Source: Microbacterium hydrocarbonoxydans (GTDB lineage Bacteria; Actinomycetota; Actinomycetes; Actinomycetales; Microbacteriaceae). Taken from it: 64,000 bases of DNA. Below are positions 1 to 9,981 of the stretch, one piece after another. The notes below the pieces were generated by a model, which saw nothing but the letters and a program-made list of their open reading frames with translations, did not search any database and had not been told where the DNA came from. Where the stretch lies: the NCBI RefSeq assembly GCF_000956475.1, contig NZ_JYJB01000007.1, positions 1 through 64,000 on the forward strand, written 5' to 3'. Made by a program: the position numbers and the translations under genes. Every line of letters starts with the position of its first letter. The first letter of the stretch is position 1.

Positions 1-47
1 GGCGCACGGAGGGGAGGGGACAGCGGCGGGGAAGTCACTGGGAACGT

Positions 48-83
48 CGGAGGGGCGGATGCTGTGCAGCATCCGCCCCTCCG
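48..83 (-). terminator. Rho-independent-like terminator of argG
   Basis: A perfect inverted repeat with 17-base arms (48-64 and 67-83) and a two-base centre lies 12 bases past the argG stop codon. It is GC-rich with no clear T-tract, as is common for hairpin terminators in high-GC actinobacteria. Its symmetry means it could also stop transcription entering from the other side. Confidence 0.85.
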
Positions 84-95
84 AGAAGACAGCCG

Positions 96-1550
<1,455 letters not shown>

Positions 1551-1645
1551 CTATCGGCGGCGTGTCGGCTGTTTCGGCGGGGGCGGATGCCGGTGGCTGG
1601 GCGTAGCCGGTGACCCGACGGAACGCCGCCGCCGTGGCGCCCCGC

Positions 1646-2041
1646 CTATGCCGGTGTCTTATGCGACGCCGGTGGCGCGGCAGCATCGAGCGCGGATCGC
1701 TGAGTAGCCGCGTACTGGCCGCCCCACGCGGTGAGCGCGTCGATGAGAGGCATGGAGCCGAGGCCGAGGTCGCTCAGGCGGTACTCCACCTTCGGAGGAA
1801 CCTGCCGGTACACCTCGCGCGTGATCAGTCCGTCGTCTTCGAGCTCGCGCAGCTGGCGCGTGAGAACGCGGGCCGTCGGCTCGTCGAGCAGGCGGCTGAG
1901 CTCGCCGAAGCGGAGCACCTCATGCTCACCGAGCAGGCTGAGGATGCTCGGCTTCCACGCCCCGCCGAGAACCGCGATCGAGATCTCGGCGTCGCAGGCG
2001 TCGCCCCACTCGCGCACGATGCGTTCGGTCTTCTCCCTCAT
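1646..2041 (-). CDS. HxlR-family winged-helix transcriptional regulator
   Basis: This 131-residue protein has the HxlR winged-helix fold, with GGAWKPSILSLL beginning the core and RVLTRQLRELEDDGLI forming the recognition region. It keeps one cysteine near the N-terminus (Cys16), in the position where redox or quinone sensors of this family (YodB and HypR types) carry their reactive thiol. It is divergent from an MFS exporter and a quinone reductase-like gene, so the plain inference is that it represses them and is relieved by electrophiles, quinones or disulfide stress. The ligand is not proven by sequence. A poor inverted repeat in the 54-base gap could be its operator. Confidence 0.9.
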   Translation of the reverse strand: MREKTERIVREWGDACDAEISIAVLGGAWKPSILSLLGEHEVLRFGELSRLLDEPTARVLTRQLRELEDDGLITREVYRQVPPKVEYRLSDLGLGSMPLIDALTAWGGQYAATQRSALDAAAPPASHKTPA

Positions 2042-2081
2042 CGCTCCGCCTTCCGTCGACGATCATGGTATCCGAAACGTC

Positions 2082-2106
2082 AGTATGTTACCTGGATGAC
2101 CGTACT
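2082..2106. promoter_or_regulatory. Possible HxlR operator and promoter for the MFS gene
   Basis: AGTA at 2082 and TACT at 2103 form the ends of a loose inverted repeat (CAgTA...TACtTG) in the divergent gap. TATGTT at 2084-2089 could be a -10 element whose start point would fall on the ATG at 2096, giving a leaderless message. No good -35 is visible. This is a weak call. Confidence 0.3.
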
Positions 2107-3511
2107 TGTCGGAATCGTACCTCTCCGCCAGACTCGGGTGGTGACCTTCCCTGTCCCTGTCGTCTCCGCTCCTGTGCGCCCTGCCCGGCACCCGTGGTTG
2201 GCCATGGTGCCGCTGCTCCTCGGCATCCTCATCGGAGCCCTTGCGATCAGCAGCGTGTCGACCGCGCTGCCCGCGATACGCGGCGACCTGATGCTGTCCG
2301 ACAGCGGTGCGCTGTGGCTGGTCGACGTGTACGCGCTGTCGCTCGCGGCGACCCTCATCCTCGCCTCGCGCATCGGCGACGCCTTCGGCCGCAAGCGCAT
2401 CGTGCTGCTCGGCCTCGCCGGCTTCGCGGCGCTCAACCTCGTGGGCGGGCTCGCGCAGGACGGACTGCTGCTGATCGTGGTGCGCGCGCTGCTCGGCGTC
2501 GCGGAGGCGTTCGTGGTGGCGGGGGTCGTCGCGACGATCGGCGTGCACTACCAGGCGCGTCAGCGCGTGCTGGCGTACGGGCTCTGGACGGCGACCTTCG
2601 GCACCGGCAGCGCGCTCGGGCCTGTGCTCGGCGGCATCGTCACGGAGGGCCCGGGATGGCGGTGGCTGCTGCTCGGCAGCGTGCCCCTCGCGGTGGTCGC
2701 CGGCATCCTCGCGACCTGGCTGGTTCCCGATTCGCACAGTTCCCGGCCCGCGTCGTGGGACGTGCTCAGCATCCTGTCGTCGATCGTCGCGCTCGGCGCG
2801 CTCGTGTTCGCCGTGCACGAGGCGCTCGCGACACCGAGCGCCGCCGCCGTCGCCGCCGTCGTCGCCATCGCGACTCTCGTGTACTTCATCCGGCGCCAGC
2901 GCGCGCTCCGCGAACCCCTCATCGACATGCGGCTGTTCTCGGTGCCCGGGTTCAGCCCGGCGATCATGCGCATCGTGGCGAGCAGCGGCGTGGCTGCGGC
3001 ATCCGTCCTGCTCGTCAGCCTGCACCTGCAGGATCTGCGCGCTCATACGGCTGCCGAGGCGGGGATCGCGATCCTCCCGCAGGCGGTCGCGATCGCCTTG
3101 GGCGGTGTCGTCGCCCCGTTGTTCCTGCGCTGGCTGACCTCGCCCACGCTGACCGTGCTCGCGCTCGTCGTGCAGGGAGCCGGGCTCGCGTGGCTGGCTT
3201 TCGCCCCCGACGTCGTGGCGATTCCGCTCGTGCTCGTCGGCGCCGGGTTCGGGGTCGCCGCGACTCTGGCGGCCACGACCCTCTTCGACGTCACGACGGA
3301 AGATGACGCCGGGCAGGTCGGAGCGATCCAGGAGGTGAGCTTCTCGCTCGGCGGCGGACTCGGCATCGCGGTGCTCGGCACGATCTCGACGATCGTCGGC
3401 GCCGGCGGATTCGCCGTGGCACTCGTCGTCGCCGCCGTGGCCGTGCTGGCGGCAGCAGTGCTGCCGTTGTGGCAGGGTGCCTCCGCGAACGCCGCAGCCG
3501 ACGCTCACTGA
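2096..3511 (+). CDS. MFS drug/quaternary-ammonium exporter (DHA2-like)
   Basis: This is a polytopic membrane transporter of the major facilitator superfamily. It has the A-motif-like segment ASRIGDAFGRKR between helices 2 and 3, the proton-antiporter C-motif region ALGPVLGGIV, and a long series of hydrophobic helices over about 470 residues, as in the 14-helix DHA2 exporters (QacA/SmvA-like). It lies divergent from the HxlR regulator and 23 bases before a quinone reductase, which suggests export of a toxic organic compound. No ribosome-binding site precedes either the ATG at 2096 or the GTGs at 2138 and 2141, so the start is uncertain and translation may be leaderless. Confidence 0.88.
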   Translation: MTVLVGIVPLRQTRVVTFPVPVVSAPVRPARHPWLAMVPLLLGILIGALAISSVSTALPAIRGDLMLSDSGALWLVDVYALSLAATLILASRIGDAFGRKRIVLLGLAGFAALNLVGGLAQDGLLLIVVRALLGVAEAFVVAGVVATIGVHYQARQRVLAYGLWTATFGTGSALGPVLGGIVTEGPGWRWLLLGSVPLAVVAGILATWLVPDSHSSRPASWDVLSILSSIVALGALVFAVHEALATPSAAAVAAVVAIATLVYFIRRQRALREPLIDMRLFSVPGFSPAIMRIVASSGVAAASVLLVSLHLQDLRAHTAAEAGIAILPQAVAIALGGVVAPLFLRWLTSPTLTVLALVVQGAGLAWLAFAPDVVAIPLVLVGAGFGVAATLAATTLFDVTTEDDAGQVGAIQEVSFSLGGGLGIAVLGTISTIVGAGGFAVALVVAAVAVLAAAVLPLWQGASANAAADAH

Positions 3512-3534
3512 CGCAGATCTGACGAAAGGACACC

Positions 3535-4317
3535 ATGTCGACGCGCCCTGTCGCCCACTGGATCCACGCCCACCCGCAGGCGGATTCCTTCAACTCTCTG
3601 CTCTTCCGCGAGGGAGTCGAAGCGCTCTCCCGCGACTACGACGTCGTCACCAGTGACCTGTACCGGCAGGGATTCGACCCCGTGCTCGCAGCGCGCGACT
3701 TCGGCGACCCGCTCGGGCGGCCCGGCAACGTGGTCGACCTCATGGGCGAGGTGTTCGCCGAGGGCCGAGTGCCCGACGACGTGGCCGAGGAGCAGCGCAG
3801 GCTCGCCGCGGCGGACCTCATCGTGCTGCAGTTCCCACTCTGGTGGTACGGGCCGCCGGCGATCCTGAAGGGGTGGTTCGACCGGGTGCTCACGAACGGG
3901 TTCGCGTACGGTCCGAACGACCCCGAGACCGGCCTCCCTCTCCGCTACGGCGACGGTCTGCTGTCGGGGCGCCGCGCGCTCGTGATCGTCACAGCGGGTG
4001 AAGACGACCGCTCGATCGGCAGTCGTGGCATCAGCGGCGACATCGACCAGCTGCTGTTCCCGCTCACGCACGGCACGCTCTGGTACACCGGCATCGAGCC
4101 GCTCGACCTGCACGTCGTCCACGATGCCGACGGCCTCGACGCGGACGATGTCGAGCGCGAGACCGCGCGGCTGCTCGCGCGTCTCGACGGCGTCGTCGAT
4201 GAGGTGCCGAGCCGTCCGTACCGGCGGCTGAAAGACGGGGACTACCGGGGCACCCGCGCGCTGCGCGCCGACCTCCTGCCCGGACGCACCGACCTCGACA
4301 TCCACCGCATCCGCTGA
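3535..4317 (+). CDS. Flavodoxin-fold NAD(P)H quinone oxidoreductase
   Basis: This 260-residue protein belongs to the Flavodoxin_2 / NQO1-like family, which binds FMN or FAD and reduces quinones or similar electrophiles by two electrons. Family features include the N-terminal AHPQADSFN phosphate-binding turn and the FPLWWYGPPAILKGWFDRV segment that lines the flavin site. A GAAAGGA ribosome-binding site precedes the ATG. It follows the MFS exporter by 23 bases and is probably co-transcribed under the HxlR regulator, giving a detoxify-and-export pair. The exact substrate is unknown. Confidence 0.9.
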   Translation: MSTRPVAHWIHAHPQADSFNSLLFREGVEALSRDYDVVTSDLYRQGFDPVLAARDFGDPLGRPGNVVDLMGEVFAEGRVPDDVAEEQRRLAAADLIVLQFPLWWYGPPAILKGWFDRVLTNGFAYGPNDPETGLPLRYGDGLLSGRRALVIVTAGEDDRSIGSRGISGDIDQLLFPLTHGTLWYTGIEPLDLHVVHDADGLDADDVERETARLLARLDGVVDEVPSRPYRRLKDGDYRGTRALRADLLPGRTDLDIHRIR

Positions 4318-4462
4318 GCCCGTCGCCGGTCAGGCGCTCGCCGCCCCGCCACACGGCGGCAGAGACGAGGCGGATCGGCCCCATTCGGCGGGTTACGCTC
4401 GGTAGTACGGGAGGGGACGCTGGTCGAGTCGCCGCATGGTGACAGTGGACAAAGGAGTTCCG

Positions 4463-5431
4463 ATGACTGACACGCTCATCCGCCCGCCGTTCGACCCCGA
4501 ACTCGAAGCGGCGCTGTCGCTCATGGGCGATGCGTTCCCGTCGACGATCACGCCAGAGATGATCCCGATCATGCGCTCTGCGGCGGTGTTCCCCGGTCCG
4601 ACGCCGCAAGAGGTGCTCGCCGAGCGAGGATTCGTGCATCGCGATGTCACGATCCCCGGACACGAAGGCGACGAGATCGTGGTCACGGTGATCCACAGAG
4701 AAGGCCGAACCGGTCGCGGCCCCGGTTTCTTCCACACTCACGGCGGCGGCATGATCATCGGCAACCGGTGGCTCGGGGTCGAGGGGTTCCTCGGCTGGGC
4801 GGAGCGCTTCAACGGTGTGATCGTGACGGTCGAGTACCGGCTCGCGCCCGAATTCCCCGATCCGTATCCGGTCGAAGATTGCTATGCGGGCCTCGTGTGG
4901 ATGGCCGAGCACGCCGACGAGCTCGGAGTGGATCTCGACCGTCTGCTCATCGGCGGCGCGAGCGCGGGCGGAGGACTCGCCGCGGGAACGACACTGCTCG
5001 CGCGCGATCGGAAGGGTCCGGTGCTGATAGGGCAGCTTCTGATCTACCCCATGCTGGATGATCGCGATCAGACGGTGTCGACAAGGCAGATCGACGGCGA
5101 GGGTGTGTGGGATCGCGGGTCGAACCTCACCGGATGGACGGCACTGCTCGGAGACCGTCGAGGTACGGATGACGTGTCGATCTATGCCGCGCCGGCGCGG
5201 AACACGGATTTCTCGAACCTGCCGCCGGCGTACATCGACGCGGGGAGTGCGGAGGTGTTCCGCGACGAAGACGTCGCCTACGCGACGAAGCTCTGGGAGG
5301 CCGGGATCCAGGCGGAGCTGCACGTGTTCGCCGGCGGATTCCACGGGTTCGACAACTTCGCCCCTCAGGCGTCGGTGTCGCAGGCGATGCTCGCGGCACG
5401 TGACAACTGGGTGAACCGGCTGCTCGGCTGA
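4463..5431 (+). CDS. Alpha/beta hydrolase, hormone-sensitive lipase family
   Basis: This is a cytoplasmic carboxylesterase-like hydrolase of 322 residues. It has the HGGG oxyanion motif in HTHGGGMIIG, the nucleophile elbow GGASAGGG, an aspartate in the segment DAGSAEVFRDED, and a C-terminal HGF histidine, so the full catalytic triad is present. I chose the ATG at 4463 because AAAGGAG lies six bases upstream; an in-frame ATG at 4436 lacks this. The gene is followed by an inverted repeat and a PucR-type regulator, but no pathway partner is evident. The natural ester is unknown. Confidence 0.88.
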   Translation: MTDTLIRPPFDPELEAALSLMGDAFPSTITPEMIPIMRSAAVFPGPTPQEVLAERGFVHRDVTIPGHEGDEIVVTVIHREGRTGRGPGFFHTHGGGMIIGNRWLGVEGFLGWAERFNGVIVTVEYRLAPEFPDPYPVEDCYAGLVWMAEHADELGVDLDRLLIGGASAGGGLAAGTTLLARDRKGPVLIGQLLIYPMLDDRDQTVSTRQIDGEGVWDRGSNLTGWTALLGDRRGTDDVSIYAAPARNTDFSNLPPAYIDAGSAEVFRDEDVAYATKLWEAGIQAELHVFAGGFHGFDNFAPQASVSQAMLAARDNWVNRLLG

Positions 5432-5438
5432 AACGCCC

Positions 5439-5468
5439 CCTATGGGGTCGCGCGCTCGACCCCGTAGG
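5439..5468. promoter_or_regulatory. Inverted repeat before the PucR-type regulator gene
   Basis: CCTATGGGGTCG (5439-5450) and CGACCCCGTAGG (5457-5468) form 12-base arms with a single mismatch around a six-base centre. It sits between the esterase stop and the regulator start, so it could be an operator for autoregulation or a terminator. The A/T pair near the ends and lack of a T-tract slightly favour an operator. Confidence 0.45.
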
Positions 5469-5483
5469 GTGGAACCCCGCGCG

Positions 5484-6482
5484 ATGGAGCCCGACATGCA
5501 AGATCTGCTGGGGCGGCTCACCGCCCTCGACCCGGATGCGAGCGAGACGCTCAAGGTCGTCTCGTACTTCGATGCGCTCGTAGCCCGGTCGGTCGGGATG
5601 GAGAGCATGCTTCGCGGGGCTGCCCTGCTCAGCGGTGCGACCGTGGGGCATAGCGACGGACGCCAGGCCATGCGCGTGCGCGCGGACGGCGTGCGCATCG
5701 AACCCGGTGACGTCTCGGACAGGTGGCCTGCGCGGGCGAGCGGCCCCGATGCCGTCGCATGGATCGAGCGAGACGGCGATCTCCACACCAACGACGCCAT
5801 GATTCTCGAACGGCTGGCTCTCGCGCTCGGCATCATCCGCGCGCGTCGCACGATCGGGCCGGAGAGCGCGGTCGAGTTGGCGATCAGCGCCTACACCGGA
5901 GTACAGGAACGCGAAGGTGCTCTGGCGAGGCTGCGTTTGGGCGACGGCCCCCTCGTCGTCCTGGCGTCTCCCCCTGATCCGTCGCCCTCCTCTCAACATC
6001 CGTCGGCTGTCGTCGCCACGAGCCACGGCCTGACGAGGGCGACCATCGTGCGCCAGGGGTCGGATCCTCTCTTGCTGTGGCCGGCCGCGGCCGACCTGCG
6101 CCTCGGTGTCGGCGTACCGGGACTCGCGCCGGCCTCGTGGTCGTCAGCGCTCATTGCCGTTCGTCTCACCAGCGCCTCGGCGCCTGTCATCGACGCCACC
6201 GACCTCGGGGCGGCACTGATCGTCGCAGAGGCGGCCGAAGGCAGACCGCTGCATCCGGATGCCGAAGCTCTCTCGAGTCTCGACCCGCGAAGTCTCGCGC
6301 TCCTCGATGCCGTCGTCGAGGAGCAGAGCGTCCGGGCGGCGGCCTCGCGACTCGGCCGCCACCACTCGAGCGTGCAGGAGAAGCTCACGGCCCTGACCGA
6401 TGTCCTGGGTTACGACCCGCGCACCTCGAGGGGTCACACCCGATACACACTCGCGCGCATGCTCCTCACCCTGGCAGGGTGA
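5484..6482 (+). CDS. PucR-type helix-turn-helix regulator
   Basis: The last 65 residues carry a PucR C-terminal-type helix-turn-helix (LLDAVVEEQSVRAAASRLGRHHSSVQEKL, in two parts), in which a regulator stacks array-like helices over DNA. The upstream 260 residues show no recognised ligand domain; they contain short conserved-looking blocks such as DLHTNDAMILERLALALGI. I chose the ATG at 5484, preceded by GGGTGGA, giving 332 residues; ATG 5496 is an alternative. Its gene is preceded by a 30-base inverted repeat. The signal and targets are unknown, although the adjacent esterase is a possible target. Confidence 0.75.
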   Translation: MEPDMQDLLGRLTALDPDASETLKVVSYFDALVARSVGMESMLRGAALLSGATVGHSDGRQAMRVRADGVRIEPGDVSDRWPARASGPDAVAWIERDGDLHTNDAMILERLALALGIIRARRTIGPESAVELAISAYTGVQEREGALARLRLGDGPLVVLASPPDPSPSSQHPSAVVATSHGLTRATIVRQGSDPLLLWPAAADLRLGVGVPGLAPASWSSALIAVRLTSASAPVIDATDLGAALIVAEAAEGRPLHPDAEALSSLDPRSLALLDAVVEEQSVRAAASRLGRHHSSVQEKLTALTDVLGYDPRTSRGHTRYTLARMLLTLAG

Positions 6483-6621
6483 GTGTGCTGCACAGAGCGG
6501 ATGCGGCGCGCCCCCGCTGCGCGAGGACAGGTGAACGCGCCAGGAGAAGACGCCTGCCGGCATCCGTGCTGTTCTCGTGCAGTCGAACTGCTCTCGGAAG
6601 GCCGCAGAGGCGACCCGCCTC

Positions 6622-7593
6622 TCAGCCCTGCAGACGCGCAGCGAGCCAGGCGGCCTGGCGCTGCCAGTGCATCCCCTGCCCGCCCTCGTGCTCGTTGAAG
6701 GGGTACTCGATCACCTCTGCACCACCGAGGTGGCCGTTGGCTGCTGCGTACACCGTCGACGGCGGGCAGATCGGGTCCATGAGCGCGACCGAATAGAGTG
6801 CGGGGGCGGCTGCCCGCGCCGCGAAGTTCGCCCCGTCGAAGTACGACAGGGTCCGGAACGTCTGATCCACGGCATCGCGGTGCACGGACAGGTAGCGGAC
6901 GATCTCGTTGTAGGGGTCTCTGTCGGTCAGACCGACCGCCCGCTCGAAGTGGCAGAGGAACGGCACATCGGGCATGACGCCGACGAGGCCGTCGCTGAGG
7001 CCGGCCGCGGCGATCGCGATGCCGCCGCCCTGGCTGCCGCCGGTGACGGCGACCCGTGCATCGTCGACCTGGTCGAGCCCTCGCATGGCGTCGATGAACA
7101 GCGCCGCATCGGTGAACACCCGACGGTAGTAGTACTGCTCGGGGTCGTCGATGCCGCGGGTCATGAACCCGGAAGCCGAGGCGCCGGTGCCGTGCGGATC
7201 GGGGGTGTCTCCGCCGGTTCCCCATGCACTGCCCTGACCGCGCGTGTCCATGAAGGCCCAGGCGTAGCCGGAGGCAGCCCACGCGAGGCGCTCGTGCGGC
7301 AGACCGCGTCCACCGCCGTAGCCGTTGAACTCGACCACGGTCGGCAGCGGTCCGGATGCGCCGGCCGGCACGACGAACCACCCGCGAACCGCATCGCCGC
7401 CGAACCCGCTGAACGAGACGTCGTACACCTCGACCAGAGTGAGGGGCGACTCGACGCGGGTCAGCGTCGGCGGCTGCGCGACCGCGCGCGACTCCGCGAG
7501 CGTGCGCGCCCAGAACTCGTCGAAGTCGTCGGGCGTCTGCACGGCGGGACGGTACGAGCGCAGCTCGGCGACGGGCAGGTCGAAACGGGGCAT
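6622..7593 (-). CDS. CE7 acetyl xylan/oligosaccharide esterase
   Basis: This is a cytoplasmic deacetylase of carbohydrate esterase family 7 (acetyl xylan esterase / cephalosporin-C deacetylase), 323 residues without a signal peptide. The family motifs are all present: RGQGSAWG, the nucleophile in GGSQGGG (Ser187), the aspartate in MDPICPPST and the histidine in NEHEGG. In this context it would remove acetyl groups from imported mannan oligosaccharides before GH2 and GH113 attack. It lies 45 bases downstream of two LacI genes on the same strand and is likely co-transcribed with them. The actual sugar preference is inferred from the neighbours. Confidence 0.93.
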   Translation of the reverse strand: MPRFDLPVAELRSYRPAVQTPDDFDEFWARTLAESRAVAQPPTLTRVESPLTLVEVYDVSFSGFGGDAVRGWFVVPAGASGPLPTVVEFNGYGGGRGLPHERLAWAASGYAWAFMDTRGQGSAWGTGGDTPDPHGTGASASGFMTRGIDDPEQYYYRRVFTDAALFIDAMRGLDQVDDARVAVTGGSQGGGIAIAAAGLSDGLVGVMPDVPFLCHFERAVGLTDRDPYNEIVRYLSVHRDAVDQTFRTLSYFDGANFAARAAAPALYSVALMDPICPPSTVYAAANGHLGGAEVIEYPFNEHEGGQGMHWQRQAAWLAARLQG

Positions 7594-7638
7594 GGCGATC
7601 GATCTCCAGGGTTCATCGGGGGTGGACGAGAGCGAGGC

Positions 7639-8667
7639 TCACGCAGAGCGTATCGGAGCGTCTGCGGTGGACCCGCGCACCTCGAGCCTGGGGGTGGAAT
7701 CCAGGAAGGCGGCAGGTGCGCTGCCGCTCATCACGTCGAACAGGCGTCGGGCGGCGTGCGCCCCGAATGCGACGACGTCGTGGCTCAGCGTCGTGAGCGC
7801 GGGGACCGTGTAGCGGCAGATCAGCGAATCGTCCCAGGCGATGATCGAGACGTCCTCCGGAACCCGCAGACCAGCGCGCGCGAAGACGCCCAAGGAGGCG
7901 ATCGCCATGATGTCGTTGTCGTAGACGAAGGCGGTGGGGGGATCGGATGCCGCGATCGCCTGCTCGGTGACCCTGGCGCCTTCCTCCGGCGAGTAGTCGG
8001 TGCGCAGCAGCATCCCCTCGCATCCGAGCGCGGCGATCTCGTCGCGGAAGGCGGCGTCGCGGATCTGCGTGTGCACGAGCGCCGAGAGACCGGCGACACG
8101 CGCGATGCGCCGGTGCCCCGCAGCCGCGAGAGCGCGGACGGCCTCGCGCATCGCCTCGGCGTCATCGGTCCAGACGGTGGCCAGACCCGGAGCGGCGGTC
8201 GGGTCGGCGACGGCGACGGCGGGGAACTCCGGATGCTGGGCGAAGTAATCTGCGCGCGGGTCGTCTTCGCGGAGGTCCATGAGCAGCACGCCGTCGACTC
8301 GGCGCGTGGTGCGCCAGCGGCGCAGCGTCTTCAGCTGACTCGCCGTGTCGGGAGCGACCTGAAGCAGCAGGCCGAACCCCCGAGGGGAGAGCTCGGTCTC
8401 CATGCCGGCGATGAACTGCATGAAGAACGACTCCACGCCCAGGTTCGCAGGATCGCGGGCCAGCACGAGCCCGATGCTGTTGGTCTTCTTGGCCGTGAGC
8501 GATTTCGCCGCGGCTCCCGGCGCCCATCCCAGCTCGTCGGCGACCAGAAGGATCCGGGTGCGGGTGGCCTCGGACACTCCCTTGCGTCCGTTGAGTGCGA
8601 ACGACACCGCGCCGGGGGAGACGCCGGCGCGCTCTGCGATCTCGGCGATCGTGACCTGTCTGCTCAC
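7639..8667 (-). CDS. LacI-family transcriptional regulator (second of a tandem pair)
   Basis: This 342-residue protein has an N-terminal LacI helix-turn-helix (TIAEIAERAGVSPGAVSFAL) and a periplasmic-binding-protein-like sugar domain. It starts with GTG, overlapping the stop of the upstream LacI gene by four bases, so the two are translationally coupled. The hinge helix region (TRILLVADELGWAPGAAAKSL) is intact. With the adjacent LacI it probably controls the divergent mannan transport and hydrolase operon and the CE7 gene; its inducer is likely a manno-oligosaccharide. The split of duties between the two LacI proteins cannot be read from sequence. Confidence 0.93.
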   Translation of the reverse strand: MSRQVTIAEIAERAGVSPGAVSFALNGRKGVSEATRTRILLVADELGWAPGAAAKSLTAKKTNSIGLVLARDPANLGVESFFMQFIAGMETELSPRGFGLLLQVAPDTASQLKTLRRWRTTRRVDGVLLMDLREDDPRADYFAQHPEFPAVAVADPTAAPGLATVWTDDAEAMREAVRALAAAGHRRIARVAGLSALVHTQIRDAAFRDEIAALGCEGMLLRTDYSPEEGARVTEQAIAASDPPTAFVYDNDIMAIASLGVFARAGLRVPEDVSIIAWDDSLICRYTVPALTTLSHDVVAFGAHAARRLFDVMSGSAPAAFLDSTPRLEVRGSTADAPIRSA

Positions 8668-9698
8668 CGATCCGCTCCGGCCCGGTCGCCTCTGGGCGGG
8701 CGCTCGCCGGTTCCGCGCTCGACCACCCAGGTCGGCAGCTCGATCTGGCGGGTGAACCCCGTGGGGTCGGCGATCCGCTCGAGGGCCAGCCGGGCGGCGC
8801 GCCGCCCCAGCTCGACCGGATCGTAGGAGATCACCGTCACCCCGAGCACGTCGGCGGTGTCGAAGTCGTCGATGCCGATGAGCGCCGGCTCCGGCCGGTC
8901 GGCTCGCGCGCGGAAGGCGCGCAGCGCGCCGACGGTCATGCGGTTGTTGCCCGTGATCAGCGCCGTGGGCGGCTCCTCCCGATCGAGCAGATCACCGATG
9001 ATCTGCTCCGGACGCACGCTGCGGTCGTCGACGAGCGCCTCGAGAGGCGCGGTGTCGGTGATCCCGTGCGCGGCCATCGCCTCACGGTAACCGCGAATCC
9101 GCTCGATCTGGGTGTACACGTCTGCGGGATTGCACGCATAGGCGATGCGGCGGTGACCGAGTGAGAGCAGCCGTCTGGTGGCTTCGAAAGCGCCCCGGTG
9201 GTTCTCGATCACGATCGAGTCGGCGACGAGATTGCGGGCGGGGCGGTCGATCGCGATCACGGGAGTGCCGAGCTGGCGCTCACCCTCGAGATACGACTGG
9301 TCGCCGGCCACGGGGATCAGCAGCAGCGCGCCGATGCGCTGGGCGAGCAGGGCGTCGGCCACCCGCTCCTCGCCATCCGGCGTGTCGTCGGTGGTCGCGA
9401 CGATGAGCGCGTAGCCGTTGCGGCTGAGTTCTTCTTCGATGCCTGAGGCGACCTTGTAGTAGAAGGGGTTGCTGAGGTCGCCCATCACGAACCCGAAGGT
9501 GTGGGTCGCGCCCCCGCGCCGGAGGGTGCGGGCCAGCGTGTTCGGGCGGAACCGGAGCCGCTTGGCCGCGCTCAGCACCCGCTCGACCGTGTCGGGGGAG
9601 ACGAGTTCGCGATTCGCGTAGACGCGCGAGACCGTCTTCGAGCTCACGCCCGCCAGCCGGGCGACGTCGTCGAGTGTCGCTCGTGGCTGGACTGCCAT
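8664..9698 (-). CDS. LacI-family transcriptional regulator (first of a tandem pair)
   Basis: This 344-residue LacI protein has the helix-turn-helix TLDDVARLAGVSSKTVSRV followed by a hinge and a two-lobed sugar-binding core. The ATG has AAGGAG six bases upstream. It is the gene nearest the divergent transporter promoter, which carries an 18-base palindrome with a central CG that fits a LacI operator. Autoregulation and control of the mannan operon are the natural inference. The ligand-binding lobe differs clearly from that of its neighbour, so the two probably sense different sugars. Confidence 0.94.
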   Translation of the reverse strand: MAVQPRATLDDVARLAGVSSKTVSRVYANRELVSPDTVERVLSAAKRLRFRPNTLARTLRRGGATHTFGFVMGDLSNPFYYKVASGIEEELSRNGYALIVATTDDTPDGEERVADALLAQRIGALLLIPVAGDQSYLEGERQLGTPVIAIDRPARNLVADSIVIENHRGAFEATRRLLSLGHRRIAYACNPADVYTQIERIRGYREAMAAHGITDTAPLEALVDDRSVRPEQIIGDLLDREEPPTALITGNNRMTVGALRAFRARADRPEPALIGIDDFDTADVLGVTVISYDPVELGRRAARLALERIADPTGFTRQIELPTWVVERGTGERPPRGDRAGADR

Positions 9699-9751
9699 CT
9701 CTGCTCCTTCGCTCAGGTTTGCAGTGCGAGCATATCAGGGCTGGCGACGCT

Positions 9752-9795
9752 ATGTCTATCGAAAGACATTAAGTAGACATTTACCCCTTTATAGT
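9752..9795 (+). promoter_or_regulatory. LacI operator and promoter region of the mannan transport operon
   Basis: ATGTCTATCGAAAGACAT at 9752-9769 is a palindrome in 16 of 18 positions with the central CG typical of LacI sites. A further AGACAT half site follows at 9775, and a -10-like TATAGT lies at 9790-9795. The leader from there to the ATG at 9982 is unusually AT-rich for this window and about 185 bases long. Between the two divergent starts (9699-9981) I see nothing else that looks like a gene. Confidence 0.6.
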
Positions 9796-9981
9796 CTGAG
9801 AGACAGGATAGAAAGATCCAGTTCAAAAGAGATAATTCTTCGATCAGGCGTCGATTCTGACGTCCAGACAGCGATGACATTTAGTTGCAGAATCTGCGAT
9901 GTGAGGCCTAATCTGGCTCCGCAGCCCCACGGCACGGGGGCGGCGCCCAGTTCAAGGGTGAACCTGACAAGGAGTCCTCAC

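Noticed and set aside
1610-2095. Upstream extension of the MFS frame
   Set aside because: It overlaps the HxlR gene on the opposite strand and lacks hydrophobic character until after 2140.
9796-9981. Small gene or riboswitch in the AT-rich leader of the mannan transporter
   Set aside because: No start with a ribosome-binding site and no stable conserved-looking stem was visible; it reads as promoter and leader only.
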